A DNA stretch of 64,000 nucleotides from Flavobacterium marginilacus (GTDB taxonomy: Bacteria; Bacteroidota; Bacteroidia; Flavobacteriales; Flavobacteriaceae): assembly GCF_026870155.1 (NCBI RefSeq), contig NZ_CP113975.1, positions 1,550,001 through 1,614,000 of the forward strand, read 5' to 3'. The position numbers and the translations under genes are program-made. Below are positions 1 through 8,489 of this stretch, piece after piece. The notes beneath the pieces are model-generated. The model saw only the letters and a program-made list of their open reading frames with translations. It was not told where the DNA came from and searched no databases. Numbering within the stretch: the stretch's first letter is position 1; each line of letters opens with the position of its first letter.

Positions 1-617
1 GTATACAGCGAATCCAAAGACTGCATTACAGCTTTTTCATTTTTATCTGCCGACAATTTTCTCAAATAACTGTTGGATTTGGATAAATCAGCTGTTTGTA
101 TATCACAAGGAATGGTTGATAATTGAGTTTCGATATAGCTGACATTTTCTTTGATTGCCCTATTTTTCAGTTCCAGCAGACCGGCTTCAAAATTACCCTG
201 TGTGGCAGGTTCAAATTTCATGAAAGATTCAAAAAATAATTTATCCGAAGGATAGTCAACATTATTGTAATCTTTGGCAGACCACTTGTGCATTACTTTT
301 TGTTTGTAGGCATCCAGTTCTCCGTTCTTTTGAAGCATAGAGAATAGCACCCAGTCAGCTCCGGATTGCTTTTCCTGACTCACAGTCATAGTCTGCGTGT
401 TGAGATAGAAATCTTTTGCTATAGCATGAGCCAACAATGGCTCTGCGTAAATGGAACCGGAATAATGATGGTGTAAGTCGCCTCCTTTAGGCATTTGTGC
501 AAAAAAAGCCGTGAGTTCGGCTTCGTTGTTTCTGATTTTTTCAAAATAAGTTTCTGCCGATTGCGAAAAACCCAGTTGGCATATCATCGAAAAAAAGAAA
601 GGATAAAATAATTTCAT
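1..617 (-). CDS. Adenosine deaminase family protein (3' part beyond window)
   Basis: Only the N-terminal 205 or so codons are present; the frame is open to the left edge. The start ATG is followed by a signal peptide (MKLFYPFFFSMICQLGFSQ), so the product is probably exported. Residues about 43-60 read MPKGGDLHHHYSGSIYAE, which is the first metal-binding His motif of the adenosine/AMP deaminase superfamily of TIM-barrel amidohydrolases. Family members deaminate adenosine or related nucleosides to the inosine form. The remaining metal and catalytic residues lie outside the window, so substrate and activity cannot be judged. A TAnnTTTG-like box (TATATTTG) sits at 633-640 on this strand, 15 nt before the start. 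It is divided from the leftward MFS gene by about 64 bp. Confidence 0.8.
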   Translation of the reverse strand, partial: MKLFYPFFFSMICQLGFSQSAETYFEKIRNNEAELTAFFAQMPKGGDLHHHYSGSIYAEPLLAHAIAKDFYLNTQTMTVSQEKQSGADWVLFSMLQKNGELDAYKQKVMHKWSAKDYNNVDYPSDKLFFESFMKFEPATQGNFEAGLLELKNRAIKENVSYIETQLSTIPCDIQTADLSKSNSYLRKLSADKNEKAVMQSLDSLY

Positions 618-681
618 TTTCTAAATTTCATTCAAATATAACAAATATTCAGGAATTTGTTTTAGTTTAAATTAAATTGGT

Positions 682-1959
682 TCAAATAAAAGTTTCGTTA
701 TTGTTCTCGATATAGTCCAAGTCAACATGGAAAGTTTCCTTTAATTTCCATAATGCCAGCAATGAAGCGATTGATAATAAGAAGCCAACAATCATTCCTG
801 CTTTGAGAATATCACCTTCAAAAATACGGTCTCTGAAAAAACTATAGATTAAAATAATCAGCGGAAGAGAGCCTCGAACAAAATTGGGAACAGTAGTTGT
901 CACTGTTGCTCGAATATTTGTTCCAAATTGTTCTGCAGCGATGGTTACAAACAAAACCCAATATCCGACAGAAATTCCCATGACAAAGCAAAGAAGATAA
1001 AAGGCAGAAGGAGAAATTCCGTAAGCGTTCAAATAAACAAAAACCATTATTAGATTGGAAATCAGAAATAGGAACATAATTTTTTTTCGGCTTTTGAACC
1101 ATTGGCTGAACAAACCGCTGGCAATGTCACCAAAAACCAATCCGGCATAGCAGAAAGCAATGGCTTTTCCTGCGGCTATGGTTTCGGCCTGCTGTACTCC
1201 GAGAGCTTTAGCAAATTCGGGTGAAAAAGTAATCAAAACACCTACCAAAAACCAAAGCGGTACACCAATAAGTATGCATTGCAGGTATTTTGAAAATCTT
1301 TTTGTATTGGTAAACAAAGACAAGAAATCTCCTTTCTTTTCATCACTTTGCTGTACCTGTTTGAACATTCCCGACTCGGTAATGCTGATTCTTAAAAACA
1401 ACAGCAGGATGCCAAGGCCTCCTCCGGCATAATAGCACAGCCTCCAATCCTGAAAAAACTGGTAAACCAAATAAGCTGCAACAGCTCCCGAAACACCTAC
1501 CGAAGCCACAATCATGGTTCCGTAACCGCGTTTTTCTTTAGGCAGGGATTCGGCCACCAGAGTAATTCCGGGACCCAGTTCTCCTGCAAGTCCAATACCA
1601 GCAATCAGCCGCCAAAAAGCATAGCCATCAACTGTTGTCACCAGTCCATTGGCAATATTTGCCGCCGAATACAGTAATATAGAACCAAACAAAACAGATA
1701 TCCGCCCCTTTTTGTCTCCTAAAATTCCCCACAAAATCCCGCCGAAAAGCATCCCAAACATCTGCATGCTGATGAGGTATTCTCCCTGATCACGGACTGC
1801 ATCTCCTGTTATACCAAGATCTTTCAGACTGTCGGTACGCACAATTCCAAAGAGTAATAAATCATAGATGTCAACAAAATAGCCAAGCGCAGCTACAATC
1901 ACCGCGGCGTTAAGTATGGATTTCGAATTTTTAGTAATAGATGAGGTAGAGTTGGTCAT
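682..1959 (-). CDS. MFS transporter, metabolite:H+ symporter type
   Basis: A 425-residue protein with about 12 hydrophobic segments. The loop after the second or third segment carries a motif-A-like stretch (GILGDKKGRISVLFG, about residues 78-92), and GELGPG near residue 126 fits the sugar/organic-acid symporter branch of the major facilitator superfamily. It should move a small polar metabolite across the inner membrane using the proton gradient; the substrate cannot be read from sequence. Its ATG overlaps the stop of the upstream acetyltransferase gene by one base (TAATG), so the two are very likely translationally coupled in one transcript. Confidence 0.8.
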   Translation of the reverse strand: MTNSTSSITKNSKSILNAAVIVAALGYFVDIYDLLLFGIVRTDSLKDLGITGDAVRDQGEYLISMQMFGMLFGGILWGILGDKKGRISVLFGSILLYSAANIANGLVTTVDGYAFWRLIAGIGLAGELGPGITLVAESLPKEKRGYGTMIVASVGVSGAVAAYLVYQFFQDWRLCYYAGGGLGILLLFLRISITESGMFKQVQQSDEKKGDFLSLFTNTKRFSKYLQCILIGVPLWFLVGVLITFSPEFAKALGVQQAETIAAGKAIAFCYAGLVFGDIASGLFSQWFKSRKKIMFLFLISNLIMVFVYLNAYGISPSAFYLLCFVMGISVGYWVLFVTIAAEQFGTNIRATVTTTVPNFVRGSLPLIILIYSFFRDRIFEGDILKAGMIVGFLLSIASLLALWKLKETFHVDLDYIENNNETFI

Positions 1960-2483
1960 TAGGAGTTGGTCTTTATTGGCAGTTTCATTAATAAATCGGT
2001 TTGCTGGTCATTACCCAATGTAAAAATATGTTTGTCGAAAGTGACAAAACCATTTTTGGTATAAAACTGTAACGCTCTGTGGTTTTCTTCCCAAACGCCA
2101 AGCCAAGCATAATCAACATTAGATTCCTGCGCCACTTTTATAGCTTTGTCGAGTAACAGCTGTCCTATTTTTTTTCCGTGAAAAGCTTTCAAAACATAAA
2201 TGCGCTGAATTTCGATTGTCTCGTCTTCAACCGTTTCAGTTTGTGCATTTCCTGAATTTAATTTAAGATATCCAACAGGTTCATTGTCCCAATAAGCAAT
2301 GTAAAATGGCGAATTGGGATTGTTTATTTCTAAAGTCAATTGAGCCGTGTTGAAATTATCCTTTAGGTATTTCTCCATATTTTCGGGAGTGTTTATGTCC
2401 GAAAATGTTTCGGTAAAAGATTCAATACTTATATTCTGTATCGTGCTAAGGTCTTCTATGCCGGCTTTTTTAATTTCAATCAT
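1959..2483 (-). CDS. GNAT family N-acetyltransferase
   Basis: 174 residues from the preferred start (MIEIKKAG). An upstream in-frame start at 2522 would add 13 residues (MFLLQKIIIKPIK) that do not look like part of the fold. The central part has the GNAT acetyl-CoA signature: a beta strand IYVLKAFHGKKIGQLLLDKAI-like block with the Q/R-x-x-G-x-G/A analogue HGKKIGQ, followed by the LGVWEENHRALQFYTKNGF segment typical of motif B. It should transfer an acetyl group from acetyl-CoA to an amine on a small molecule or protein; the acceptor is unknown. It is coupled by a TAATG overlap to the following MFS transporter, suggesting that one modifies or resists what the other carries. Confidence 0.85.
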   Translation of the reverse strand: MIEIKKAGIEDLSTIQNISIESFTETFSDINTPENMEKYLKDNFNTAQLTLEINNPNSPFYIAYWDNEPVGYLKLNSGNAQTETVEDETIEIQRIYVLKAFHGKKIGQLLLDKAIKVAQESNVDYAWLGVWEENHRALQFYTKNGFVTFDKHIFTLGNDQQTDLLMKLPIKTNS

Positions 2484-2540
2484 TTTAATTGGTTTTATTA
2501 TAATTTTTTGGAGCAGAAACATGGGGCTTCTTCAGTAAAT

Positions 2541-2614
2541 ATCCTCCCGCTTTTCGCTGCAATCTTGTGAACTGAACCCCAGTTCACAAGGATTTTCACT
2601 GCAATCGGGGCTAA
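2541..2614. repeat. REP-like intergenic palindromic repeat, copy 1
   Basis: A GC-richer block with inner arms TTGTGAACTG and CAGTTCACAA flanked by the conserved words GATTGCAGTGAAAATCC and GATTGCAGCG (read on the minus strand). The same layout recurs at 6570-6638 and, more degenerate, at 29388-29460. Such elements are common between genes in Flavobacterium. Confidence 0.75.
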
Positions 2615-2660
2615 AAGCCGGTATTTTGCTTTTTGTTTTAAGCTAAAAATCTGTTACAAA

Positions 2661-2710
2661 TTACACGAATTTTACAAATTAATTCGTGCTAATTCGTGAA
2701 ATTCGTGTTT
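2661..2710. repeat. Intergenic inverted repeat (ACACGAATTT / AAATTCGTGT)
   Basis: Ten-base arms ACACGAATTT and AAATTCGTGT enclose a short segment with further CGTG/CACG words, followed by a run of nine T. On the plus strand this could act as a weak terminator; it also resembles an intergenic repeat type seen in flavobacteria. The rest of the 2484-2826 gap holds the REP-like copy and a promoter-like box. Confidence 0.45.
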
Positions 2711-2791
2711 TTTTTTTCTATTTCATTTTAAAAATCTATGACAATATTAAACAATTCAATTCATAGTTTCCGAAATCTAAATTTCAATTTG

Positions 2792-2799
2792 TATTTTTG
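2792..2799 (+). promoter_or_regulatory. Candidate -7 box (TATTTTTG) for the yaaA gene
   Basis: Matches the Bacteroidota consensus TAnnTTTG, 27 nt before the ATG at 2827. No clear TTTG -33 element is seen at the usual spacing, so the call is tentative. Confidence 0.35.
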
Positions 2800-2826
2800 G
2801 AATCGTTTTAAAAGAACACATAAAAA

Positions 2827-3585
2827 ATGAAAATCGTACTTTCCCCAGCCAAATCGCTAAACTTCGAACAGGAATTACCAACTACGCTGCATACATCATC
2901 ATCTTTTCTAAAAGAATCCAGACAGGTTCATAAAGTTTTGAAACAGCAATCCCCGAAAAATTTATCGGAATTGATGTCGATTTCGGATAAATTGGCTGAT
3001 TTGAACTGGAAACGCAATCAGGACTGGAAAACTCCTTTTACACCTGAGAATGCACGCCCGGCAGTTTATGCCTTTGACGGCGATGTGTATACAGGATTGG
3101 ATGCTTACACAATTCCCTCCGAAAAACTGGATTTGCTTCAAGACCGATTGCGAATATTATCGGGTTTGTATGGGTATTTAAAACCTTTGGATTTGATTCA
3201 GCCTTACCGATTGGAGATGGGAACAAAATTACCTATTGGCGAAAGCAAAAATTTATACGAGTTTTGGAAAAAGACCATTACCGATTCCCTGAACAAAGAA
3301 CTTAAAAAAGGGGAGTTGTTTATCAATTTGGCGAGTAATGAATATTTCTCAGCTGTTGATGTGAAAGCATTGAAAGTGCCCGTTATCACTCCCGAATTCA
3401 AGGATTACAAAGACGGAAAACTGAAAATAATCAGTTTTTTTGCTAAGAAGGCGAGGGGATTGATGGTTCGTTATATTTTGGATACCAATGCCGAAACTAT
3501 TGACGATTTAAAAGGATTCAATTACGAAGGCTACCAGTTTGACGCTAATTTATCCAAAGAGAATAATTTGGTTTTTACGAGGTAG
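2827..3585 (+). CDS. yaaA: YaaA family peroxide stress protein (DUF328)
   Basis: 252 residues, the usual length for the YaaA/UPF0246 family. The N-terminus (MKIVLSPAKSLNFEQELP) is the family signature, and the internal segments RILSGLYGYLKPLDLIQPYRLEM and NLASNEYFSA are also highly characteristic. E. coli YaaA binds DNA and limits intracellular iron and hydroxyl-radical damage during hydrogen peroxide stress; by homology this is a cytoplasmic protein with a similar role. It stands alone, with a promoter-like box upstream and no obvious operon partner. Confidence 0.93.
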   Translation: MKIVLSPAKSLNFEQELPTTLHTSSSFLKESRQVHKVLKQQSPKNLSELMSISDKLADLNWKRNQDWKTPFTPENARPAVYAFDGDVYTGLDAYTIPSEKLDLLQDRLRILSGLYGYLKPLDLIQPYRLEMGTKLPIGESKNLYEFWKKTITDSLNKELKKGELFINLASNEYFSAVDVKALKVPVITPEFKDYKDGKLKIISFFAKKARGLMVRYILDTNAETIDDLKGFNYEGYQFDANLSKENNLVFTR

Positions 3586-3651
3586 ATTATAGATTTCAGA
3601 AGGCAAAATTTAGAAAAGAACTTCATATTATCTGCTAATTCTACATTGTTT

Positions 3652-3927
3652 TTAATCGTTTTTAGTAAATTTTCGTTCTCCTGTGATATCGTAAGTTTTC
3701 AAATGTTCTCCTTTATGATTATAGATAGAACATTCAAATTCTGGTTTACTTTTTATTAAGTTAAAGATAAAACTTTCAGCATCGTAAAAATTGTCAAATA
3801 GTTGATAAACTTCTTTGTCGTTCTGACCTTTTGAGAATATTGTTAAGTCTGTTTTAAAAACGTGGCCTGTAGCATATTCAGCAATAAGAATAGAACATTT
3901 ATTTTCTTCTAAGATTGGTGCTTTCAT
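3652..3927 (-). CDS. Hypothetical protein, 91 aa
   Basis: Not recognised. A mixed alpha/beta, soluble-looking small protein (begins MKAPILEENKCSILIAEYATG, ends GERKFTKND) with ordinary codon use and no signal peptide or membrane segment. It is convergent with yaaA. An IS5-family element is inserted 34 bp upstream of its ATG, so its native promoter has probably been displaced and it may now be silent or driven from the IS end. Confidence 0.55.
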   Translation of the reverse strand: MKAPILEENKCSILIAEYATGHVFKTDLTIFSKGQNDKEVYQLFDNFYDAESFIFNLIKSKPEFECSIYNHKGEHLKTYDITGERKFTKND

Positions 3928-3961
3928 TCGTTTCTTGTCTTTCTGTTGAAGTATTATGTTA

Positions 3962-4819
3962 GAGCCTGTTTAAAAATTTAAAATAAATAATTGTTATGGG
4001 TTAAAGAAACCGATTGAAATTTGTCTTTTTGTAGTGACCAAACCATAAAAAGATGTATCCAACCGATTTGACAGAAACCCAGTGGCAATTTATAAAAAAG
4101 ACTTTAGAATTCGATGATAGAAAGCGGAAATATAATTTGAAAATCATTTGGAATGCGATTAATTATCTCGTAAAAACAGGTTGTCAGTGGCGAATGTTAC
4201 CTAAAGATTTTCCAAAATGGCAATTAGTGTATTATTACTATTGGAAATGGTCAAATTTGGAATGTTTTGATTTATTACTGTCAAAATTGCGAGAAAAAGT
4301 CAGGTTTAATAGAGGTCAAAATACAATGCCAAGTCTAGGAATAATGGATAGTCAAAGTGTACGATGGGGAAATAATCGTTCCTTAAATAGTTTTGATGGC
4401 AATAAAAAAGTAAAAGGAATTAAACGGCATATTGTGGTTGATAAAAATGGGTTTCTTTTGGCAATAATGGTAACAGTTGCCAATGTCCATGATAGTAAAG
4501 CGGCAGATTTACTAATGAGGACGCTTCACTATTTTTTATGTCCTATAAAAGTAATCCTTGCCGATGGTGGTTACAGAGGCGAAGTGATTGAAAACATAAA
4601 AAATAAATTTGGCTATATTATTCAAGTGGTAATGCGTTCAGATGATAGAAAAATGGGGTTTAAACCTATACATAAAAGATGGATTGTAGAGAGAACATTC
4701 TCTTGGTTTGACAACGACCGAAGATTATGTAGAAATTATGAACTACTTTTTGAAACATCCGAGAATATGGTCAAAATTGCAACTATAAAATTATTATTAA
4801 ATAAAATTTAAACAGGCTC
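3962..4819 (+). mobile_element. IS5-family insertion sequence (IS1031-like ends)
   Basis: An 858-bp element bounded by inverted ends GAGCCTGTTTAAA, 13 bp identical at both tips, and flanked by a TTA direct repeat (3959-3961 and 4820-4822). Three-base TNA duplications fit the IS1031 type of the IS5 family. It contains one intact transposase gene. The clean duplication and intact ORF point to a recent insertion. Confidence 0.92.
4053..4811 (+). CDS. IS5-family transposase
   Basis: 252 residues, a complete single-ORF transposase. The N-terminus (MYPTDLTETQWQFIKK) and the GCQWRMLPKDFPKW block are classic for the IS5/DUF4096 N-terminal domain. The DDE catalytic core is visible as GIMDSQSV (Asp near 99), ILADGGYRG (Asp near 171) and RWIVERTFSWF (Glu near 214). 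It catalyses cut-and-paste movement of the surrounding element. The stop lies 8 bp inside the right inverted repeat, and nothing suggests decay. Confidence 0.95.
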   Translation: MYPTDLTETQWQFIKKTLEFDDRKRKYNLKIIWNAINYLVKTGCQWRMLPKDFPKWQLVYYYYWKWSNLECFDLLLSKLREKVRFNRGQNTMPSLGIMDSQSVRWGNNRSLNSFDGNKKVKGIKRHIVVDKNGFLLAIMVTVANVHDSKAADLLMRTLHYFLCPIKVILADGGYRGEVIENIKNKFGYIIQVVMRSDDRKMGFKPIHKRWIVERTFSWFDNDRRLCRNYELLFETSENMVKIATIKLLLNKI

Positions 4820-4912
4820 TTAATTCTTGCTTTGCTAAATCTCTCGACTTCGAAAAGCGTTTTCATCTATTAAGAATGATTTCTCTTAAGAAACTCTCCG
4901 TAGTGAGGTACA

Positions 4913-6256
4913 TTATTTTTCTGTCTCCAATGTGTTCATGTATGATTTTAGTCTGTAACTATATTTACTTGGGTCTGTTCCAAGTGTTTTAAATTCTCGC
5001 TTAATGAGTTCAATTAATAGTTCCCTAACTGGTTTGCCCTCCATTTTTGTACACTTTGCTTTTACCCACCAAAGATAGGGTGAACTAGGATACTTTTTTA
5101 AAGCCTCATTCAGCTCTGTATCATCTGATTTTATTATGTCAGTCCTAATGGTAAAATAGCTTACAGCAAATCTTTCATCATCAAATTCAGTCCACCCTAA
5201 TTTGTCAATTTCAGGCTTTACTTGCCCTTCAGCAGTCGCTTGTAAATATGCATAAATGTTTAAAATATCTTTATCTTTTGTCTTTTTGGCTAAATCAAGT
5301 AACTCATTACCTCTTTTTGAATAAAATTCATTTTCTGATAATAGACCGTTTACAAAACAAATTCTTAAAAGGTCAGAGGTGAGTTCTCCAAACTCGGGAA
5401 GTGGTTTATTGTTAAGTATTATATTGCTGTCGGTAAGCAGTTTCTTAATATCTTCACTTTTCCCGCTTTCCTCAAGTTTTTTTATTTGTAAATAGGCTTT
5501 TATAATTTTAAGTTCGTTATTTTCTTTATCTAATTTTGTTTCGGCTAATTTTGTGTCTTCGTTTAGAAAGTATTCCTGTGAACCTTTGTTCCACCAATCA
5601 AATTCCCAATTTTTGTCTAAAAACAGCAATGGATAAAAACTTGAAAATTTGCCTTTTTCAATTTCCGTTTTTAAGTCATTTCTTGTTTTAACTTGGTTTG
5701 TTTTACCATAAATGGTATAAATAGCTTTGTCAATTGCAGTATGGTTTTGAGGATGATTTGCTTTTTGCCAATTTGTAATTGATAGTTCTATTTTGTCAAT
5801 GTTTAAATAACAATCTGCTAACCAGACAAAAATTCTTATGTCTTTAGGTTCTTTTAAGGAATAAGTTTCGTAAAGTTTTGACGCCTCCAAATATTTTCCG
5901 CTTCTATGAAGTTCAATGGCGTATTCAAGAATGAAATTTTGATCAAGCGGATTTTTTAAATAGACCTGTTCATGAAGTAAAAGAGATTTGTCTGGGTCAA
6001 TTTGATAAAGTATTCCTCCAGTTAAATATTTTTTATACTCATTGTCTGCGCTTTTAATCAAATTTTCAGTGCAGACATTGAGATCATTTTCTACTATACA
6101 AGTACTGAATTTTGATATTTCATCATGAAAATCGTTTTTAGTTTTTTCAATTTGCTCTCTATTTGAGACCAAAGTCTGTCCGAAACAGATACTTGTAAAT
6201 GATAAAAAAGCTGTAAAAATAATTATAGGTTTCTTCGTTATGTTGTTAGTTGTCAA
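4913..6256 (-). CDS. Secreted TPR-like repeat protein
   Basis: 447 residues, starting at a TTG codon (MTTNNITKKPIIIF...) with a signal peptide ending near SICFGQ, so it should be periplasmic. The middle contains helical pair repeats with TPR-like spacing (LEYAIELHRSGKYLEASKLYE, IFVWLADCYLNIDKIELSITNWQKA, residues about 125-185). It probably acts as a protein-interaction scaffold; no catalytic motif is visible. It stands alone between the IS5 element and a 490-bp intergenic region. The start is uncertain because no ATG occurs before the signal peptide. Confidence 0.65.
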   Translation of the reverse strand: MTTNNITKKPIIIFTAFLSFTSICFGQTLVSNREQIEKTKNDFHDEISKFSTCIVENDLNVCTENLIKSADNEYKKYLTGGILYQIDPDKSLLLHEQVYLKNPLDQNFILEYAIELHRSGKYLEASKLYETYSLKEPKDIRIFVWLADCYLNIDKIELSITNWQKANHPQNHTAIDKAIYTIYGKTNQVKTRNDLKTEIEKGKFSSFYPLLFLDKNWEFDWWNKGSQEYFLNEDTKLAETKLDKENNELKIIKAYLQIKKLEESGKSEDIKKLLTDSNIILNNKPLPEFGELTSDLLRICFVNGLLSENEFYSKRGNELLDLAKKTKDKDILNIYAYLQATAEGQVKPEIDKLGWTEFDDERFAVSYFTIRTDIIKSDDTELNEALKKYPSSPYLWWVKAKCTKMEGKPVRELLIELIKREFKTLGTDPSKYSYRLKSYMNTLETEK

Positions 6257-6569
6257 TTGTTTGCTGGTGTAATTTGTTTATATATCTGATAAAATTAAAT
6301 CAATCCACCCAAATTAGGTTAGCTTGATCAGTTAAATGGTTTTAATTACTATTTTCAAATATAAAGAAATAATAGCAGTAAACTTACAAGGAAGAATTTG
6401 TTTGTTGTGATAAGTTTTATTTTTTTAAGAAATAGGAGTTCAAAGAAAATTATGCGTAGTTTGTCAATGACAAACTTTACAGATATTTGTTGCAGAAATA
6501 TTTAATCTTTTAGGAATAAAGGGAGTGCAATGGTTGGGATAATTGTAAAAAAGCAAAAATGTTTTTCTC

Positions 6570-6638
6570 TAACCCCTATAGCAGTGAAAATCCTTGTGTG
6601 CCGGGGTTTGGCATACAAGATTGCAACGGACAGCGGGA
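6570..6638. repeat. REP-like intergenic palindromic repeat, copy 2
   Basis: Same family as 2541-2614 but in the opposite orientation: CCCCTATAGCAGTGAAAATCC, arms CTTGTGTGCC and GGCATACAAG, then GATTGCAACGGACAGCGGGA. It lies in the 6257-6746 gap, which otherwise holds only a terminator and no recognisable gene. Confidence 0.75.
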
Positions 6639-6681
6639 ACAATGTTGATAAAACACCAGTTGTTCTGCTCCTAAAAAAAAG

Positions 6682-6729
6682 AAAACTCCGAATTTCACTA
6701 AATTAATCAGTGAGATTCGGAGTTTTTTT
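6682..6729 (-). terminator. Rho-independent terminator of the emr-type efflux operon
   Basis: Near-perfect stem AAAACTCCGAATYTCACT with a 9-nt loop, flanked on the minus strand by a T-run. It is placed 18 bp after the stop of the MFS pump gene, closing the tetR-tolC-emrA-emrB operon. Confidence 0.8.
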
Positions 6730-6746
6730 AAATCTGAAATCTAGAA

Positions 6747-8336
6747 TTAATGCATTGCCTCTGAAGGATCTATTTTATTTTTTCCTTTTTTGACCAAAAG
6801 GATAATTGGGATACAGAATAAAAACATGATTCCCAGATAAAGGAAAATATCCATGTATGATAAAACAGTGCTTTGTTTCATTACTGAAAATTCTAGCACT
6901 TTATAGGCTTTGTCCAAGGCTTCGTTGCTGGAAAATCCTTTGGACATAAAATTTCTTTGTAAACCAAGGATACGCTGCTGCACCTGATAGTTAGCGGGGT
7001 CCAAATGCGTAAGTAAATTTACTCGGTGTTCCTGACTCCAGCGGGTGATAAATGTGGTGATGATGGCAATACCAAATGAGCCTCCCAATTGACGCATCAT
7101 TCCTGTAAAAGCGGCTCCTTCTCCAATATGTTTTCCTTTCAGGGTCGATAATGAAAGAGTAGTTATTGGTACAAATAATAATCCGAGTCCTATTCCTCTC
7201 AAAATCAATGGCCAGTATAAATGTTCTACTCCAGTGTCGGGAGTCATATTACTGTACATCATGAAACAAAAGAAGAAAAAGATTAAAAATCCTACTGCTA
7301 CCATATAAGTCTGCGGTACTCCTTTTTGAATTAAATTACCAATAATCGGCATCATAAATGCTGTGGTTATAGAACCCGGAATTAACAATAATCCCGCATC
7401 GGTAGCTGTCCAGCCTAAGATTGACTGCGTATAAATTGGTATAATCAGCGTTGAACCATATAACCCAAAACCAAGAATAAAACACATTACGGTTCCTATT
7501 CTCAGGTTTCCGTCTTTTAAGACACTTAAGTTTACAATTGGATGTTTATAAGTGAGTTCTCTCCATATGAAAAGTATTAACCCCATAATGGTTACTACAC
7601 TTAAGGTTGTAATTAAAGGGTCATTAAACCAATCGTCCTGTTGTCCGTGTTCTAAAACAAATTGTAAAGAACCAATGAAAGCGGCTAATAATACAATTCC
7701 CCACCAATCGACTTGATTTGCTTTTAGTTTTTCGCCGTATTTTGGACTTCTTACGAAAGAAATTGCCAAAACGGTTGCGATAATTCCCAACGGAATATTG
7801 ATGTAAAAAATGTAAGGCCAAGAATAATGGTCAACCAAATAACCTCCCAATGGCGGACCGAGTGTTGGTCCGACAATTACGCCCATTCCGTAAATAGCCT
7901 GAGCCATTCCGCGTTTTGCAATTGGGTAACTCTCGGTGATGATTGTTTGTGCCGTTACCAATAAGGCTCCCCCTCCCATACCTTGTACGAATCGAAAGGC
8001 TACTAATTCCCAAATGTTTGTTGCATTTCCGCAGAGGAAAGAACACACTGTAAAAAGTATAATCGAAGCTACAAAGTAATTACGTCTTCCGAATTGCTGC
8101 GACAACCAGCTGGTCATTGGGATTACAATAACATTTGCAATAGCATATGCGGTAATTACCCAAGCCACATCTGTAAGGGTTGCACCAAGACTTCCCCGCA
8201 TGTCGGTAAGCGCTACGTTTACGATAGTCGTATCAACGATTTCCAACAGTGCACAAAGTACCGCCGTAATCGTGATAATGACGCGTCTAAATCCGTATTC
8301 TACTAAATCGTCGTCTGCTGCTTGTACTTTTGTCAT
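6747..8336 (-). CDS. DHA2-family (EmrB/QacA) multidrug MFS permease
   Basis: 529 residues with about 14 membrane segments, the length and topology of the DHA2 drug:H+ antiporters. Visible family motifs are LSQQFGRRNYF (motif A, about residues 78-88), RFVQGMGGGAL and GVIVGPTLGPPLGG (motif C of antiporters, about 152-165). It is the inner-membrane pump of a tripartite EmrAB-TolC-like system and last in an operon with its adaptor, an outer-membrane channel and a TetR regulator. A 153-bp gap holding inverted repeats separates it from the adaptor gene. Confidence 0.92.
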   Translation of the reverse strand: MTKVQAADDDLVEYGFRRVIITITAVLCALLEIVDTTIVNVALTDMRGSLGATLTDVAWVITAYAIANVIVIPMTSWLSQQFGRRNYFVASIILFTVCSFLCGNATNIWELVAFRFVQGMGGGALLVTAQTIITESYPIAKRGMAQAIYGMGVIVGPTLGPPLGGYLVDHYSWPYIFYINIPLGIIATVLAISFVRSPKYGEKLKANQVDWWGIVLLAAFIGSLQFVLEHGQQDDWFNDPLITTLSVVTIMGLILFIWRELTYKHPIVNLSVLKDGNLRIGTVMCFILGFGLYGSTLIIPIYTQSILGWTATDAGLLLIPGSITTAFMMPIIGNLIQKGVPQTYMVAVGFLIFFFFCFMMYSNMTPDTGVEHLYWPLILRGIGLGLLFVPITTLSLSTLKGKHIGEGAAFTGMMRQLGGSFGIAIITTFITRWSQEHRVNLLTHLDPANYQVQQRILGLQRNFMSKGFSSNEALDKAYKVLEFSVMKQSTVLSYMDIFLYLGIMFLFCIPIILLVKKGKNKIDPSEAMH

Positions 8337-8398
8337 TTATATGAATTATAAAATTGGATATTTTGACTTTTTTTAGATTGTTAGACTTTTAGAGTATT

Positions 8399-8471
8399 GG
8401 ATTATTAGACTTTTCAGTTAGAAAGTATGGAATTATCCAACAATCTAAGTCATCTAAAAGTCTAATAATCC
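8399..8471. repeat. Inverted repeat between emrA-like and emrB-like genes
   Basis: Perfect 16-bp arms GGATTATTAGACTTTT (8399-8414) and its complement (8456-8471) enclose a 41-nt loop with more TAGACTTTTAG words. It sits inside the operon, where a hairpin could set the ratio of adaptor to pump mRNA, or simply be an intergenic repeat of the flavobacterial type. Confidence 0.7.
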
Positions 8472-8489
8472 ATGCAGTCTAAAAAAGTC

